From positions 310,001 through 374,000 of the forward strand of contig CALJKW010000016.1 in assembly GCA_937980205.1 (NCBI GenBank): a stretch of 64,000 nucleotides of DNA, given 5' to 3'. The notes below the pieces were generated by a model, which saw only the letters and a program-made list of their open reading frames with translations, made no database searches and was not told where the DNA came from. Numbering within the stretch: the stretch's first letter is position 1; the number at the start of each line of letters is the position of its first letter. A program made the position numbers and the translations under genes. Below, piece by piece: positions 7,891 to 15,424 of this stretch. The stretch comes from an uncultured Myxococcales bacterium. Its GTDB lineage: Bacteria > Myxococcota > Myxococcia > Myxococcales > Myxococcaceae.

Positions 7891-9837
7891 TCAGAAGGGC
7901 GCGTCCTTCAGGTCCTTCACGTTCGTGTACGGGTCGTCGCGCAGGCCGCCCGGCTTCTTCTGCGGCGCGGGGCCCGGCTTCGCGAGCTTCTCCAGCTCGA
8001 TGGTGACCTCGTGCTGCCCCTCTTCGAAGCGCACCTTGCGGCTGACCGGCTTGTGCCCTTTCAGCTCGAACTTGAGCGAGACCACCTGCGACGCAGCTCT
8101 CGACAGCGTCACCGGCGTCGTCCCCACCAGCACGTCGTCCTCGAAGACCTCGGCTCCGGCCGGCGTCGTCACGAACGTGACGGTGAGCTTCTTCGGCGCC
8201 TCCGGCTTCGGCGGCTCGGGCTTCGGCTCGACCGGCCTGGGCTCGGGCTTGGGCGGCAGCGTCACGATGATCGGCTGCTCCTTCGGCTCCTGCGCGTTGA
8301 TGACCGCGGCCGCGCCGATGCCGGTCACCACCGCGAGCACCAGGCAGGCGGCGAACACCGTCGCGATCTTCTTCGCCTGGCTCGGCGGTGGCGCCACCGC
8401 GGGCGCCGGGCCGGTCATCGCCGGTGAGGCGGCCGGCGTCGCCGCGGGCGCTTCGTGGTGGGTGCCTCCGCGCGGGGGCGGCGTCGCGGGCAGCGGAGCG
8501 AGCGGCTGCAGCGCCGATTGCGACCCCGTCGCCGGCGCCACCCGCGTCACGCGCGACGAGCTGCCCGTGCCCTGCTCGAACGGCTGCAGGCGGTCGACGA
8601 CCTCGTGCATCGACTGCGGCCGGTCGCCGGGCTTCTTCTGCAGCATGTGGAAGATGAGCTGCTCGAGCTCGGGCGCCAGCGGCAGCTCGATCGGCCCCGG
8701 CGCCAGCGGCGGAGGCGCCGCCGTCATCTGCATCGCCATCAGCACCGACGGCGTCTCGCCCTTGAACGTCGGCCGCCCGGCGAGCACCTCGTAGAGGATG
8801 AGGCCCAGCGAGTAGATGTCGGTGCGCGGGTCGACCGGCAGCCCCGCGGCCTGCTCGGGGCTCATGTACTGCGGCGTGCCGACGACCATGCCCACTTGAG
8901 TGAGGCCTCCGGCGCCGTGGCCCTCGTTGACCTTCGCGATGCCGAAGTCGAGCACCTTCACGAAGTCGGGCTGCCCCGGCCGTTGCAGCAGCATCACGTT
9001 CTCGGGCTTGAGGTCCCGGTGGACGATGCCGCGGTCGTGCGCCGCCATCAGCGCGCGCGCGATCTGGATGATGACGTGCACGGCGCGGCGCTGCACGAAC
9101 GGCCCCTCGCGCACGTGCGAGGCGAGGGTGCGGCCGTCGAGCAGCTCCATCACGAAGTAGAAGCGGCCCTCGGGCGTGCGGCCGAAGTCGGAGATGTCGA
9201 CGATGTTGTGCTGCCCGATGCGGCTCGCGGCGATCGCCTCGCGCTTGAACCGCTGCGCGAACTCGGCGTCCTTCGACAGCTCGGGCAGCATCACCTTGAT
9301 CGCCACCGGCTTGCCGAGCTCGATGTGCTCGGCCGCGTAGACCTCGCCCATGCCGCCGGCGGCGAGCCGCTTGTCGATGCGGTAGCGGTTGTCGATGAGA
9401 TCTCCCGCCTCGAGGTGCAGCTTCGGGCGGCGCGGAGCCACCGGCTCGGGCGCAGACCGCAGCGCCGTCGGCTCGAAGGTGCCGGGCTCGATGGCGTCGC
9501 CGCGCAGCGACCGCGTGCTGCCCGACTTCGTCTTCACCGTCCCCGAGCCCGTCGCGTTGACGTCGCGGATGGCGAGCTCGAGGCCGCCGATGGTGAGGAA
9601 GCTGCCGCCGGAGATCTGGCTCTCCCACGTCGCGCTGCCGTCGACGCGCACCGAGCCCGAGCCCGAGACGTCTCGAATCCACCACGTGCCGTCGGCCTCG
9701 TGGAACACCTCGGCGTGGCGCGGCCGCACGGCGCTGCCGGCGATGCGCACGGCGCAGTCGGCGCCGCTGCCGATGAAGAAGTGGTCGGAGGGGAAGGGGA
9801 TGACCTGCCCACCGACGATGAGCTCGAGCTGGGGCAT
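7891..9837 (-). CDS. FHA-domain Ser/Thr protein kinase with PEGA tail
   Basis: 648 residues. The N-terminal 90 residues form an FHA phosphothreonine-binding domain (FFIGSGADCAVRI, then VRPRHAEVFHE). The kinase domain follows at about residues 150-420 with glycine loop AAGGMGEVYAAEH, VAIKVM lysine, catalytic HRDLKPEN (Asp275) and DFGIAKV; this is the Hanks-type PknB group. After a Pro/Ala-rich linker there is one membrane helix (about 487-511) and an extracytoplasmic PEGA domain with the TTPAGAEVFEDD core at about 545-615. Kinase inside and PEGA outside suggests envelope sensing. A longer in-frame start at 9927 exists but the FHA begins right after the chosen ATG. The gene lies 98 bases downstream of the FHA-sigma54 activator on the same strand. 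Confidence 0.88.
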   Translation of the reverse strand: MPQLELIVGGQVIPFPSDHFFIGSGADCAVRIAGSAVRPRHAEVFHEADGTWWIRDVSGSGSVRVDGSATWESQISGGSFLTIGGLELAIRDVNATGSGTVKTKSGSTRSLRGDAIEPGTFEPTALRSAPEPVAPRRPKLHLEAGDLIDNRYRIDKRLAAGGMGEVYAAEHIELGKPVAIKVMLPELSKDAEFAQRFKREAIAASRIGQHNIVDISDFGRTPEGRFYFVMELLDGRTLASHVREGPFVQRRAVHVIIQIARALMAAHDRGIVHRDLKPENVMLLQRPGQPDFVKVLDFGIAKVNEGHGAGGLTQVGMVVGTPQYMSPEQAAGLPVDPRTDIYSLGLILYEVLAGRPTFKGETPSVLMAMQMTAAPPPLAPGPIELPLAPELEQLIFHMLQKKPGDRPQSMHEVVDRLQPFEQGTGSSSRVTRVAPATGSQSALQPLAPLPATPPPRGGTHHEAPAATPAASPAMTGPAPAVAPPPSQAKKIATVFAACLVLAVVTGIGAAAVINAQEPKEQPIIVTLPPKPEPRPVEPKPEPPKPEAPKKLTVTFVTTPAGAEVFEDDVLVGTTPVTLSRAASQVVSLKFELKGHKPVSRKVRFEEGQHEVTIELEKLAKPGPAPQKKPGGLRDDPYTNVKDLKDAPF

Positions 9838-9856
9838 GAGGGACCACGGCTCCCGT

Positions 9857-9872
9857 AGCAGCGCCCATGCCA
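9857..9872 (-). promoter_or_regulatory. Possible sigma-54 (-24/-12) element
   Basis: On the minus strand the sequence TGGCATGGGCGCTGCT matches the sigma-54 pattern TGGCACG-N4-TTGCW at the invariant GG and GC with correct spacing. It sits between the sigma-54 activator gene and the kinase gene. It is close to the kinase start (ATG at 9837), leaving only about nine bases of leader, which weakens the case unless translation begins elsewhere. Confidence 0.25.
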
Positions 9873-9909
9873 GCGGCAGACGGCCCGCATTTCCGGCACC
9901 TGCGAGGCC

Positions 9910-9927
9910 GTGACGCCCGGGCGTCAC
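9910..9927. promoter_or_regulatory. Perfect 18-base palindrome
   Basis: GTGACGCCCGGGCGTCAC reads identically on both strands. It lies just after the stop of the FHA-sigma54 activator gene and before the kinase gene. It could be a dimeric regulator site or a short hairpin; no T-run follows on the minus strand, so an intrinsic terminator is less likely. Confidence 0.4.
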
Positions 9928-9935
9928 ATGACGCT

Positions 9936-11294
9936 TCAGCGGTAGTCGTCGGGGTTCATGCCGAGCTCCTCGAGCCAGCGGTAGAGCTGGCGCGGGTAGC
10001 TCTCGAGCTCGCGCGCGGCGGCCGCGACCGAGCCGCCGTTCTTGTTCAGCACCGCCTCGAGCTCTTCCCTCGTCGGCACCCAGCCGCGCGGGCGCGACGC
10101 CGCCGCGGCGCTCTTCTTCGCCTTCGGCTTCGGCTTACCGCCGGTCGAGAGCTCGTCCATCCCTCCGGACGCGAGGCCCTCGAGCTTCTCGAGGTGCACC
10201 TTCTCGTGGCCGACCGCGGCGCGCCGCAGCACGTTGCGCAGCCCGCGCACGTTGCCGCGCAGCGCGTCGAGGTACAGCTCGCGCGCCTGCGCCGGAGCGA
10301 TCGACGCCGTCTTCACCCCGGCCTCCTCGAGCAGCGCCTTGATGAGGATGCCCAAGTCTTCCTTCCGGTCCTTGAGCGGCGGCGGAGACAGCACGAAGCC
10401 GGCGAGCCGGTGCACGAGGTCTTCGCGGAAGCCCTCTTCCGACTCGAGGATTCCGCGGTTCGTCGCCGCGATGAAGCGCACGTCGACGGTCTGGCCTTCC
10501 TTCGCGCCGAGCGGAGTGACGTGCTTCGTCTCGAGCACGCGCAACAGCCGCGCCTGGCTCGAGGGCGAGAGGTTGCCGACCTCGTCGAGGAACAAGGTGC
10601 CCTTGTTGGCGCGGACGATCTCTCCCGAGCGCGCCTCGGTGGCGCCGGTGAACGCGCCCTTCTCGTGACCGAACAGCGTCGACTCGAACAGCGTCTCGGG
10701 GATCGCGCCGGCGTCGACGGCGACGAACTGGCCCTTGCGCCCCGACAGCGCGTGCAGCGCGCGCGCGAGCACGTCTTTGCCGGTGCCGGTCTCTCCCACG
10801 ATGAGCACGGGCTCTTGCGTGCGGGCCGCGCGGGCGCCGGTGAGCAGCACGTCGGCGAACAGCGGAGAGAACGTGCGCAGGTCGCCGAGCGTGACGCCGG
10901 CGATGATCTTCGCGGCGAGCTCGCTCTTCACCTCGCGCCACGTCATCAGCGTGCGGCCGATCTCGATGAGGTCGCCCTCGTGCACCTCGGTGGCTTGAGT
11001 CACCTTCTCGCCGTTGAGCCAGGTGCCGTTCGACGAGCCGAGGTCGGTGATGAACACGGCCCCGCCCTTCACCTCGAGCGAGGCGTGCTGCGCCGAGACG
11101 CGGCCGTCTTCGACGGTGCAGGTGCCGCCGTGCAGGGCGTTGCGCTCGCCGCGGCCGATGACGATCTTCTCCGAGTGCCACGCCCACGGGGCGATGGGCG
11201 GCTCGAGCAGCCGATCGCAGTTGAAGACGCGGTACACGAGCCGCAGTCTCTGTTCCTTGGCGCTGCTCGACTGCTCTCGAATGGTGCCGGGCAT
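9936..11294 (-). CDS. FHA-domain sigma-54-dependent transcriptional activator
   Basis: 452 residues. An N-terminal FHA domain (IVIGRGERNALHG, then SAQHASLEV and LGSSNGTWLNGEKV) is followed by an AAA+ sigma-54 interaction domain: Walker A GETGTGKDVLARALH, the sigma-54 contact loop GAFTGA, Walker B TLFLDEVGNLS and the R-finger region. The C-terminus is a Fis-type helix-turn-helix (GGSVAAAARELESYPRQLYR). Replacement of the response-regulator receiver by FHA is a well-known myxobacterial variant that links Ser/Thr phosphorylation to sigma-54 promoters. The adjacent FHA kinase is the obvious candidate partner. The ATG at 11294 leaves about 30 residues before the FHA core. Confidence 0.9.
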   Translation of the reverse strand: MPGTIREQSSSAKEQRLRLVYRVFNCDRLLEPPIAPWAWHSEKIVIGRGERNALHGGTCTVEDGRVSAQHASLEVKGGAVFITDLGSSNGTWLNGEKVTQATEVHEGDLIEIGRTLMTWREVKSELAAKIIAGVTLGDLRTFSPLFADVLLTGARAARTQEPVLIVGETGTGKDVLARALHALSGRKGQFVAVDAGAIPETLFESTLFGHEKGAFTGATEARSGEIVRANKGTLFLDEVGNLSPSSQARLLRVLETKHVTPLGAKEGQTVDVRFIAATNRGILESEEGFREDLVHRLAGFVLSPPPLKDRKEDLGILIKALLEEAGVKTASIAPAQARELYLDALRGNVRGLRNVLRRAAVGHEKVHLEKLEGLASGGMDELSTGGKPKPKAKKSAAAASRPRGWVPTREELEAVLNKNGGSVAAAARELESYPRQLYRWLEELGMNPDDYR

Positions 11295-11342
11295 CGAACG
11301 GGCGCACCATACCTGTTCGGCTGAGCTATAGGCTGCACGTTT

Positions 11343-12518
11343 GTGAAGCGGGTCCGTGCGAGAGAGCTCGATCTTCCCCTGGGCCGGTTCGAGCCGGGGA
11401 AGCACAACGCCATCACCGACGTCGAGGGGGTGCTGGTCGGCCACAGCACCATCATCAAGGGCGAGGGGAAGCTGATGGTCGGCGAGGGGCCGGTGCGCAC
11501 CGGCGTGACCGCGATCATCCCCAACGGCGGCAACATCTTCATGGACCGTCTGGCCGGCGGTGCCTTCGTGCTCAACGGCGCGGGCGAGGTCAGCGGCCTC
11601 ACCCAGGTCGTCGAGTGGGGGCTCATCGAGACTCCCATCCTGCTGACGAACACGATGTCGGTCGGCGCGGTCTCCGACGCGGTCGCCCGGTACATGGTCG
11701 AGACGCACCCCGGCATCGGTGACGAGCACGACGTCATCATCCCGATCGTCGGAGAGTGCGACGACAGCTGGCTCAACGACATCGCCGGCCGCCACGTGAA
11801 AGAGCAGCACGTGCGCGAGGCGATCGCGAACGCGAAGAGCGGCCCGGTCGCCGAGGGCTCGGTCGGCGGCGGCACGGGGATGATCACGTGCGACTTCAAG
11901 GCCGGCATCGGCACCAGCTCGCGCAAGCTGCCCGAGAAGTACGGCGGCTACACGCTCGGCGTGCTCGTGATGAGCAACTTCGGCAAGGTCCACAACCTGC
12001 GCGTCGCGGGCATGCCGGTGGGCGAGCTGCTCGCGCAGCAGATGAAGGGCAAGACCGTTCGCCTGAAGGACTACGGCTCGCTCATCGGAGTCGTCGCCAC
12101 CGACGCGCCGCTGTTGCCGCACCAGCTCTCGCGCCTGTGCAAGCGCGTGGCGCTCGGCATCGGCCGCGTCGGCTCGTACGCCGCGCACGGCTCGGGTGAG
12201 ATCGTCGTCGGCTTCTCGACCGCGAACGTCATCCCGCGCCGCAGCCGCAAGCTCGTCTACAAGATGAAGATCCTCCTCGATGTGCGGCTCGACCCGCTCT
12301 ACGAGGCCGTGATGGAGGCGACGGAGGAGGCGATCCTCAACTCCATGTGCATGGCGACCGACATGCACGGCGTGAACGGCAACACCGTACCGGCGCTGCC
12401 GCTCGAAGAGGTGAAGAAGTTCGTCGACGCCACGCGCCCGATCTTCGCCTCGGCGAAGAAGAAGAAGTCCGACCCGGACCCCGCGTTTCCAACGCGCGGT
12501 GGACCCGAGGGCGGCTGA
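11343..12518 (+). CDS. P1-family (DmpA-like) aminopeptidase/esterase
   Basis: 391 residues from a GTG start. It matches the DmpA / beta-peptidyl aminopeptidase family throughout: NAITDVEGVLVGHSTI at the N-terminus, GVTAIIPNGGN, VGGGTGMITCDFKAGIGTSS, and the processing site YGSLIGVVATDAPLLPHQL. In this Ntn-hydrolase-like family the precursor cuts itself between Gly and Ser, and the new N-terminal Ser is the nucleophile; here that is Gly245-Ser246. It would act on N-terminal D- or beta-amino acyl peptides or esters. No signal peptide is seen, so it is probably cytosolic. The C-terminal 20 residues are a Lys/Pro-rich tail beyond the family fold. It is divergent from the sigma-54 activator, with a 48-base gap. 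Confidence 0.88.
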   Translation: MKRVRARELDLPLGRFEPGKHNAITDVEGVLVGHSTIIKGEGKLMVGEGPVRTGVTAIIPNGGNIFMDRLAGGAFVLNGAGEVSGLTQVVEWGLIETPILLTNTMSVGAVSDAVARYMVETHPGIGDEHDVIIPIVGECDDSWLNDIAGRHVKEQHVREAIANAKSGPVAEGSVGGGTGMITCDFKAGIGTSSRKLPEKYGGYTLGVLVMSNFGKVHNLRVAGMPVGELLAQQMKGKTVRLKDYGSLIGVVATDAPLLPHQLSRLCKRVALGIGRVGSYAAHGSGEIVVGFSTANVIPRRSRKLVYKMKILLDVRLDPLYEAVMEATEEAILNSMCMATDMHGVNGNTVPALPLEEVKKFVDATRPIFASAKKKKSDPDPAFPTRGGPEGG

Positions 12519-12537
12519 CTGCTAGAGGGCCCGCCCC

Positions 12538-12666
12538 ATGGCACGAAGCAAGAGCAAGCACGTCCGCGTTCGGTCCCGCATCCGCGTCCGCTGGAAGAAG
12601 CGCCTCGAGCGCAAGAAGGCGGCTGCGGCCGCCGCTGCGGCCTCGCAGGGCAGCAAGAAGAAGTAG
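12538..12666 (+). CDS. 42-residue very basic protein
   Basis: ATG at 12538 to TAG at 12664-12666 encodes 42 residues. It starts MARSKSKHVRVRSRIRVRWK, continues with KKRLERKK, then a run of eight Ala, and ends SQGSKKK. About 45 percent of residues are Lys or Arg, and none is acidic except one Glu. The composition suggests a nucleic-acid or ribosome-binding peptide, comparable in style to tiny ribosome-associated proteins, but I cannot assign a family. It follows the DmpA-like gene by 19 bases on the same strand and is directly before a dispersed palindromic repeat. Confidence 0.55.
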   Translation: MARSKSKHVRVRSRIRVRWKKRLERKKAAAAAAAASQGSKKK

Positions 12667-12675
12667 CTGCGCCGA

Positions 12676-12799
12676 GAAGGATCTCCGCTCACGCTGAGCG
12701 GAGCCCGGAGGGCGGAGTCGAAGCGGGCCGACGGACACCCGATGGGCGCCCTTCGACTCCAGCCCGCTTCGCGGGCCTCTGCTCAGGGTGGAACGGAGG
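12676..12799. repeat. Dispersed intergenic palindromic repeat, copy 1
   Basis: A GC-rich palindromic block between convergent genes. It contains CCGCTCACGCTGAGCGG (12685-12701) and the pair GGAGTCGAAG (12714-12723) / CTTCGACTCC (12751-12760), with GCCCGCTTCGCGGGC nested in the right half. The 17-mer recurs exactly, reverse-complemented, at 54420-54436 in copy 2, together with CGAAGCGGGCC, ATGGGC and CTTCGACT blocks. This resembles the TCGAAG-containing REP-like elements common in GC-rich deltaproteobacterial-type genomes. Confidence 0.65.
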
Positions 12800-13210
12800 T
12801 CAGTATCGCGCGCCGGTGAAGCGTCGATCGTCGCGGCACTGGTCCGTGCTGCGCGCGAGCCGACCGCCCACGAGCGTCTCGCCGCCATCGGCGGCGCCGC
12901 CGACGTACGTGGCGCGCAGCTGCACGAACAGGCCGCCGCCGGGCTGCTGCCCGCCGAGCTGGAAGTCGAAGGTGTCGTAGAGCGTGCCGCTCATCTGCAC
13001 GCCGTCGATCGCCGTGCGCATCACCGAGCCCTCCCGCGTGAACGAGACGGTCGCCGGCGGCGCGGCGAGGGCTCCCGCGTCGCACGGAAAGTCCGGCGCG
13101 ACGTACTGAAGGAACCAGACGCCCTCGACCGCGGGGCAGTCGGAGCAGGGCAGCGAGTCGGTGCACGCGAGCCCGAGCAGAAACACCAACGGCAGCCGGT
13201 TCGGCTTCAT
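12800..13210 (-). CDS. Small lipoprotein, hypothetical
   Basis: 136 residues with a clear lipoprotein signal: KPNRL, hydrophobic core, lipobox LGLAC. The mature part has four further cysteines, two of them in the segment SLPCSDCPAVEGVW at its N-terminus. It contains strands typical of a small beta sandwich or lipocalin-like fold (VEGVWFLQYVAP, GTLYDTFDFQLGG, GLFVQLRATYVGG). No family recognised. It is divergent from the HAD phosphatase gene with only 20 bases between the two starts, so the promoters must overlap the coding ends. Confidence 0.6.
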   Translation of the reverse strand: MKPNRLPLVFLLGLACTDSLPCSDCPAVEGVWFLQYVAPDFPCDAGALAAPPATVSFTREGSVMRTAIDGVQMSGTLYDTFDFQLGGQQPGGGLFVQLRATYVGGAADGGETLVGGRLARSTDQCRDDRRFTGARY

Positions 13211-13230
13211 CGGGCGTTACACTAACAAAC

Positions 13231-13821
13231 ATGTTGCCGCCGGAAATCGATGCGCTCCTGTCGCGAGGTCCGGTCGCCTTCGACGCCGACGGCACGCTCT
13301 GGCACGGAGACGTCGGCGACGAGCTGGTCCGCGACCTCGGCCGCTTCGAAGAGTACGAGCGCCGCGTCCGCGAAGATCCGATCGCCGGCTACACCTGGGC
13401 CGCAGAGATCCTCCGGGGCCTCGACGAGCGCGAGCTCTACGCGCGCTGCGAGCGGCTCTTCGCGCTGCAGCGCATCTTCGACTTCGTGCGCCCGGCGCTC
13501 GAACGCCTCAGAGGGCGCGACGTCTTCATCGTCTCCGCGAGCCCGCGCATCGCCGTGCTGCCCGGCGCCCGCGCCCTCGGCATCGCCGACGATCACGTCA
13601 TCGCGGTCGGCGAAGAGCGCCCGATTCCCTGCGGACCCGGCAAGGTGCACCACCTGAAGGAGCGCGGCATTCTCCCCGCCGTCGCGTTCGGCAACGGAGA
13701 CCTCGACGAGCCGATGCTGCGCTACGCCCAGGCCGCTGTGGTCGTCGCTCCGCACGGTGGGCCCGACAACGGGCTCGTCCGCGCCGCGCTCGCCAACCGC
13801 TGGCCGATCTTGCGTGCCTGA
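13231..13821 (+). CDS. HAD-superfamily phosphatase (SerB-like, HAD-IB)
   Basis: 196 residues. HAD motif I is AFDADGTLWHGD with the nucleophile and acid/base aspartates; motif II is VSASPRI; motif III Lys is in the GPGKVHH region; motif IV is FGNGDLDEPML. The helical cap between motifs I and II fits subclass IB, which includes phosphoserine phosphatase and related small-molecule phosphatases. The substrate cannot be told from sequence. No signal peptide. It stands alone between a divergent lipoprotein gene and a secreted protein gene. Confidence 0.82.
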   Translation: MLPPEIDALLSRGPVAFDADGTLWHGDVGDELVRDLGRFEEYERRVREDPIAGYTWAAEILRGLDERELYARCERLFALQRIFDFVRPALERLRGRDVFIVSASPRIAVLPGARALGIADDHVIAVGEERPIPCGPGKVHHLKERGILPAVAFGNGDLDEPMLRYAQAAVVVAPHGGPDNGLVRAALANRWPILRA

Positions 13822-13853
13822 AGAGAACTGAGGTTTAAAGCGTGTAGGTCGAC

Positions 13854-15323
13854 ATGCGCCTCATCTTCGCTTTCGTTCTGCTGTGCGCACATGTGGCCTT
13901 CGCCCAGCGCGTCGTCATCCTGGAAATCGAAGGCGACAGAAACAACAAGCTCAGGAATCAGGTCGAAGCGGCGCTGAAGAGGGCCGACGAGGTCGAGGTC
14001 GTTCCGCTCGACAAGTACAAGGCCGCGGCCGCCAAGAAGAAGCTGAAGGGCGCGGCGGCGATGACGCCCGCCGGCCTGTCGCGCGTCGCGAAGGACCTGA
14101 AGATCGACGCCGGCGTCGGCGGCGAGGTCGGCAAGAAGTTCGAGGTCCAGATCTGGGACTCGTCCGGCCAGCAGCTGTGGACGAAGGCGCTCAAGGTGAA
14201 GAACGGCATGTTGAGCGCCGACTTCGCCGGCAAGCTCGCGAAGGCGATCAACGCCGCAGCGAAGACCGCTCCGAAGCCGGGAGAAGAAGAGGCCGAGGCG
14301 ACGGAAGAGGCGCCTCCGCCGAAGAAGGAAGAGGAGACGAAGCCCGAGCCGACGACGCCGCCTCCTCCGCCGACGGTGAGCGACGAGGAGCGCGAGAAGC
14401 GCCGGCAGGAAGAAGCGGCCGAGGAAGCCGCCGCCCGCGCCGTCGAGCCCGAGCGCGATCAGGACCTCGAGCAGGAGGGCAAGAAGGTCAAGAACCGCAT
14501 CGGCCCCAAGGGCATCTCGTTCTGGCTCGCGGGCACCACGACGTGGCGCTACTACTGCGCGCGCCCGGGCGTGAGCTCGTGCGGCGAGTACGACCAGCTG
14601 CCCAACCCCAAGCCGCAGGGCGACATCGTCGACTTCAAGCCGCAGGTGCCCTACGCCGGCTTCTACCTGCGCATGGAGCTGTTCCCGCTCGCCTGGTTCC
14701 TCGACAACTTCCTCCAGGGCATCGGCCTCGTCGGAGACTTCGCGCTCGGCTTCTCGCTCACCAACGTCACCGTCGAGTCGCCCGCCGGCATGTCCGAGCC
14801 GAAGCAGGTCGTCTCCACCGACCGCAACTGGAGCGCGATGCTCGCGTACCGCTACTACTTCTCGTTCGACTCGAGCGCGAAGAACCCGGCCGTCGGCTAC
14901 GCCGGCATCCGCTTCGGCATGGCGGGCCGCGTGTTCGAGATCGACGCGAAGGCGCAGGTGCCGCTGCCGGGCGCGAACCGCGTGTACCCGACCCTCGGCC
15001 TCGACATCGCGATCCCGATCGTCCGCTACTTCGGCATCGAGGGCAGCTTCCAGTACTTCATCTCGCCGCGGCCCGGCCCCGACGAGATCGCCGGCTACGG
15101 CAACGTCACCGCTGAGAACGGCGGAGCCACCGGCCAGGGCTTCATGATTCAGGGCGGCATCGCCGGCACCATCTGGGGCCCCGTCGGCTACCGGCTGCAC
15201 GTGCGCTACACGCCGTACACCGACCGCTTCTTCGGGCCGGGGCAGAAGTGGGTCTACACGGACAAGGGCGCGGCCTTCGAGAGCTACGTCACCTTGATCT
15301 GGGGCATCACCGCTTCGTTCTAG
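13854..15323 (+). CDS. Secreted protein with charged linker and barrel-like C-terminal half
   Basis: 489 residues with a signal peptide ending near AHVAFA|Q. Residues 18-135 look like a small periplasmic alpha/beta domain (VVILEIEGDRNNKLRNQVEA, then a segment rich in Lys and Ala). The middle, about 140-215, is a Glu/Lys/Pro-rich linker. The C-terminal 270 residues alternate aromatic strands and Gly/Asn turns (FWLAGTTTWRYYCARPG, YAGFYLRMELFPLAW, LAYRYYFSFDSSA) and end in VTLIWGITASF, with a terminal Phe as in outer-membrane beta-barrels. This layout suggests a periplasmic domain tethered to an outer-membrane barrel. No named family. Confidence 0.6.
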   Translation: MRLIFAFVLLCAHVAFAQRVVILEIEGDRNNKLRNQVEAALKRADEVEVVPLDKYKAAAAKKKLKGAAAMTPAGLSRVAKDLKIDAGVGGEVGKKFEVQIWDSSGQQLWTKALKVKNGMLSADFAGKLAKAINAAAKTAPKPGEEEAEATEEAPPPKKEEETKPEPTTPPPPPTVSDEEREKRRQEEAAEEAAARAVEPERDQDLEQEGKKVKNRIGPKGISFWLAGTTTWRYYCARPGVSSCGEYDQLPNPKPQGDIVDFKPQVPYAGFYLRMELFPLAWFLDNFLQGIGLVGDFALGFSLTNVTVESPAGMSEPKQVVSTDRNWSAMLAYRYYFSFDSSAKNPAVGYAGIRFGMAGRVFEIDAKAQVPLPGANRVYPTLGLDIAIPIVRYFGIEGSFQYFISPRPGPDEIAGYGNVTAENGGATGQGFMIQGGIAGTIWGPVGYRLHVRYTPYTDRFFGPGQKWVYTDKGAAFESYVTLIWGITASF

Positions 15324-15359
15324 AAGCAGGCTCGTTCTGAGCTGACAGTTTCTGAACGG

Positions 15360-15388
15360 TTGACAGCACCTACACCGTCTCCTATTGG
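15360..15388 (+). promoter_or_regulatory. Possible sigma-70-type promoter
   Basis: A perfect -35 hexamer TTGACA (15360-15365) is followed after 17 bases by TATTGG (15383-15388), which keeps only the TAT of the -10 consensus. It lies 37 bases upstream of the cysteine-rich lipoprotein ATG at 15425, in the 101-base gap after the preceding gene. Position and spacing are good; the -10 is weak. Confidence 0.4.
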
Positions 15389-15424
15389 GGGCGCCCGGCC
15401 GCTGCAGCTTTCAGAAAGAGAACC

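Noticed and set aside
12676..12799. Possible CRISPR or tRNA-like structure in the repeat spacer
   Set aside because: Repeats are palindromic and irregularly spaced, with no direct-repeat/spacer periodicity and no cloverleaf or CCA end.
13722..15200. A minus-strand open frame opposite the secreted protein at 13854
   Set aside because: It contains long Arg/Leu runs that mirror Glu/Lys-rich coding on the plus strand and has no motif.
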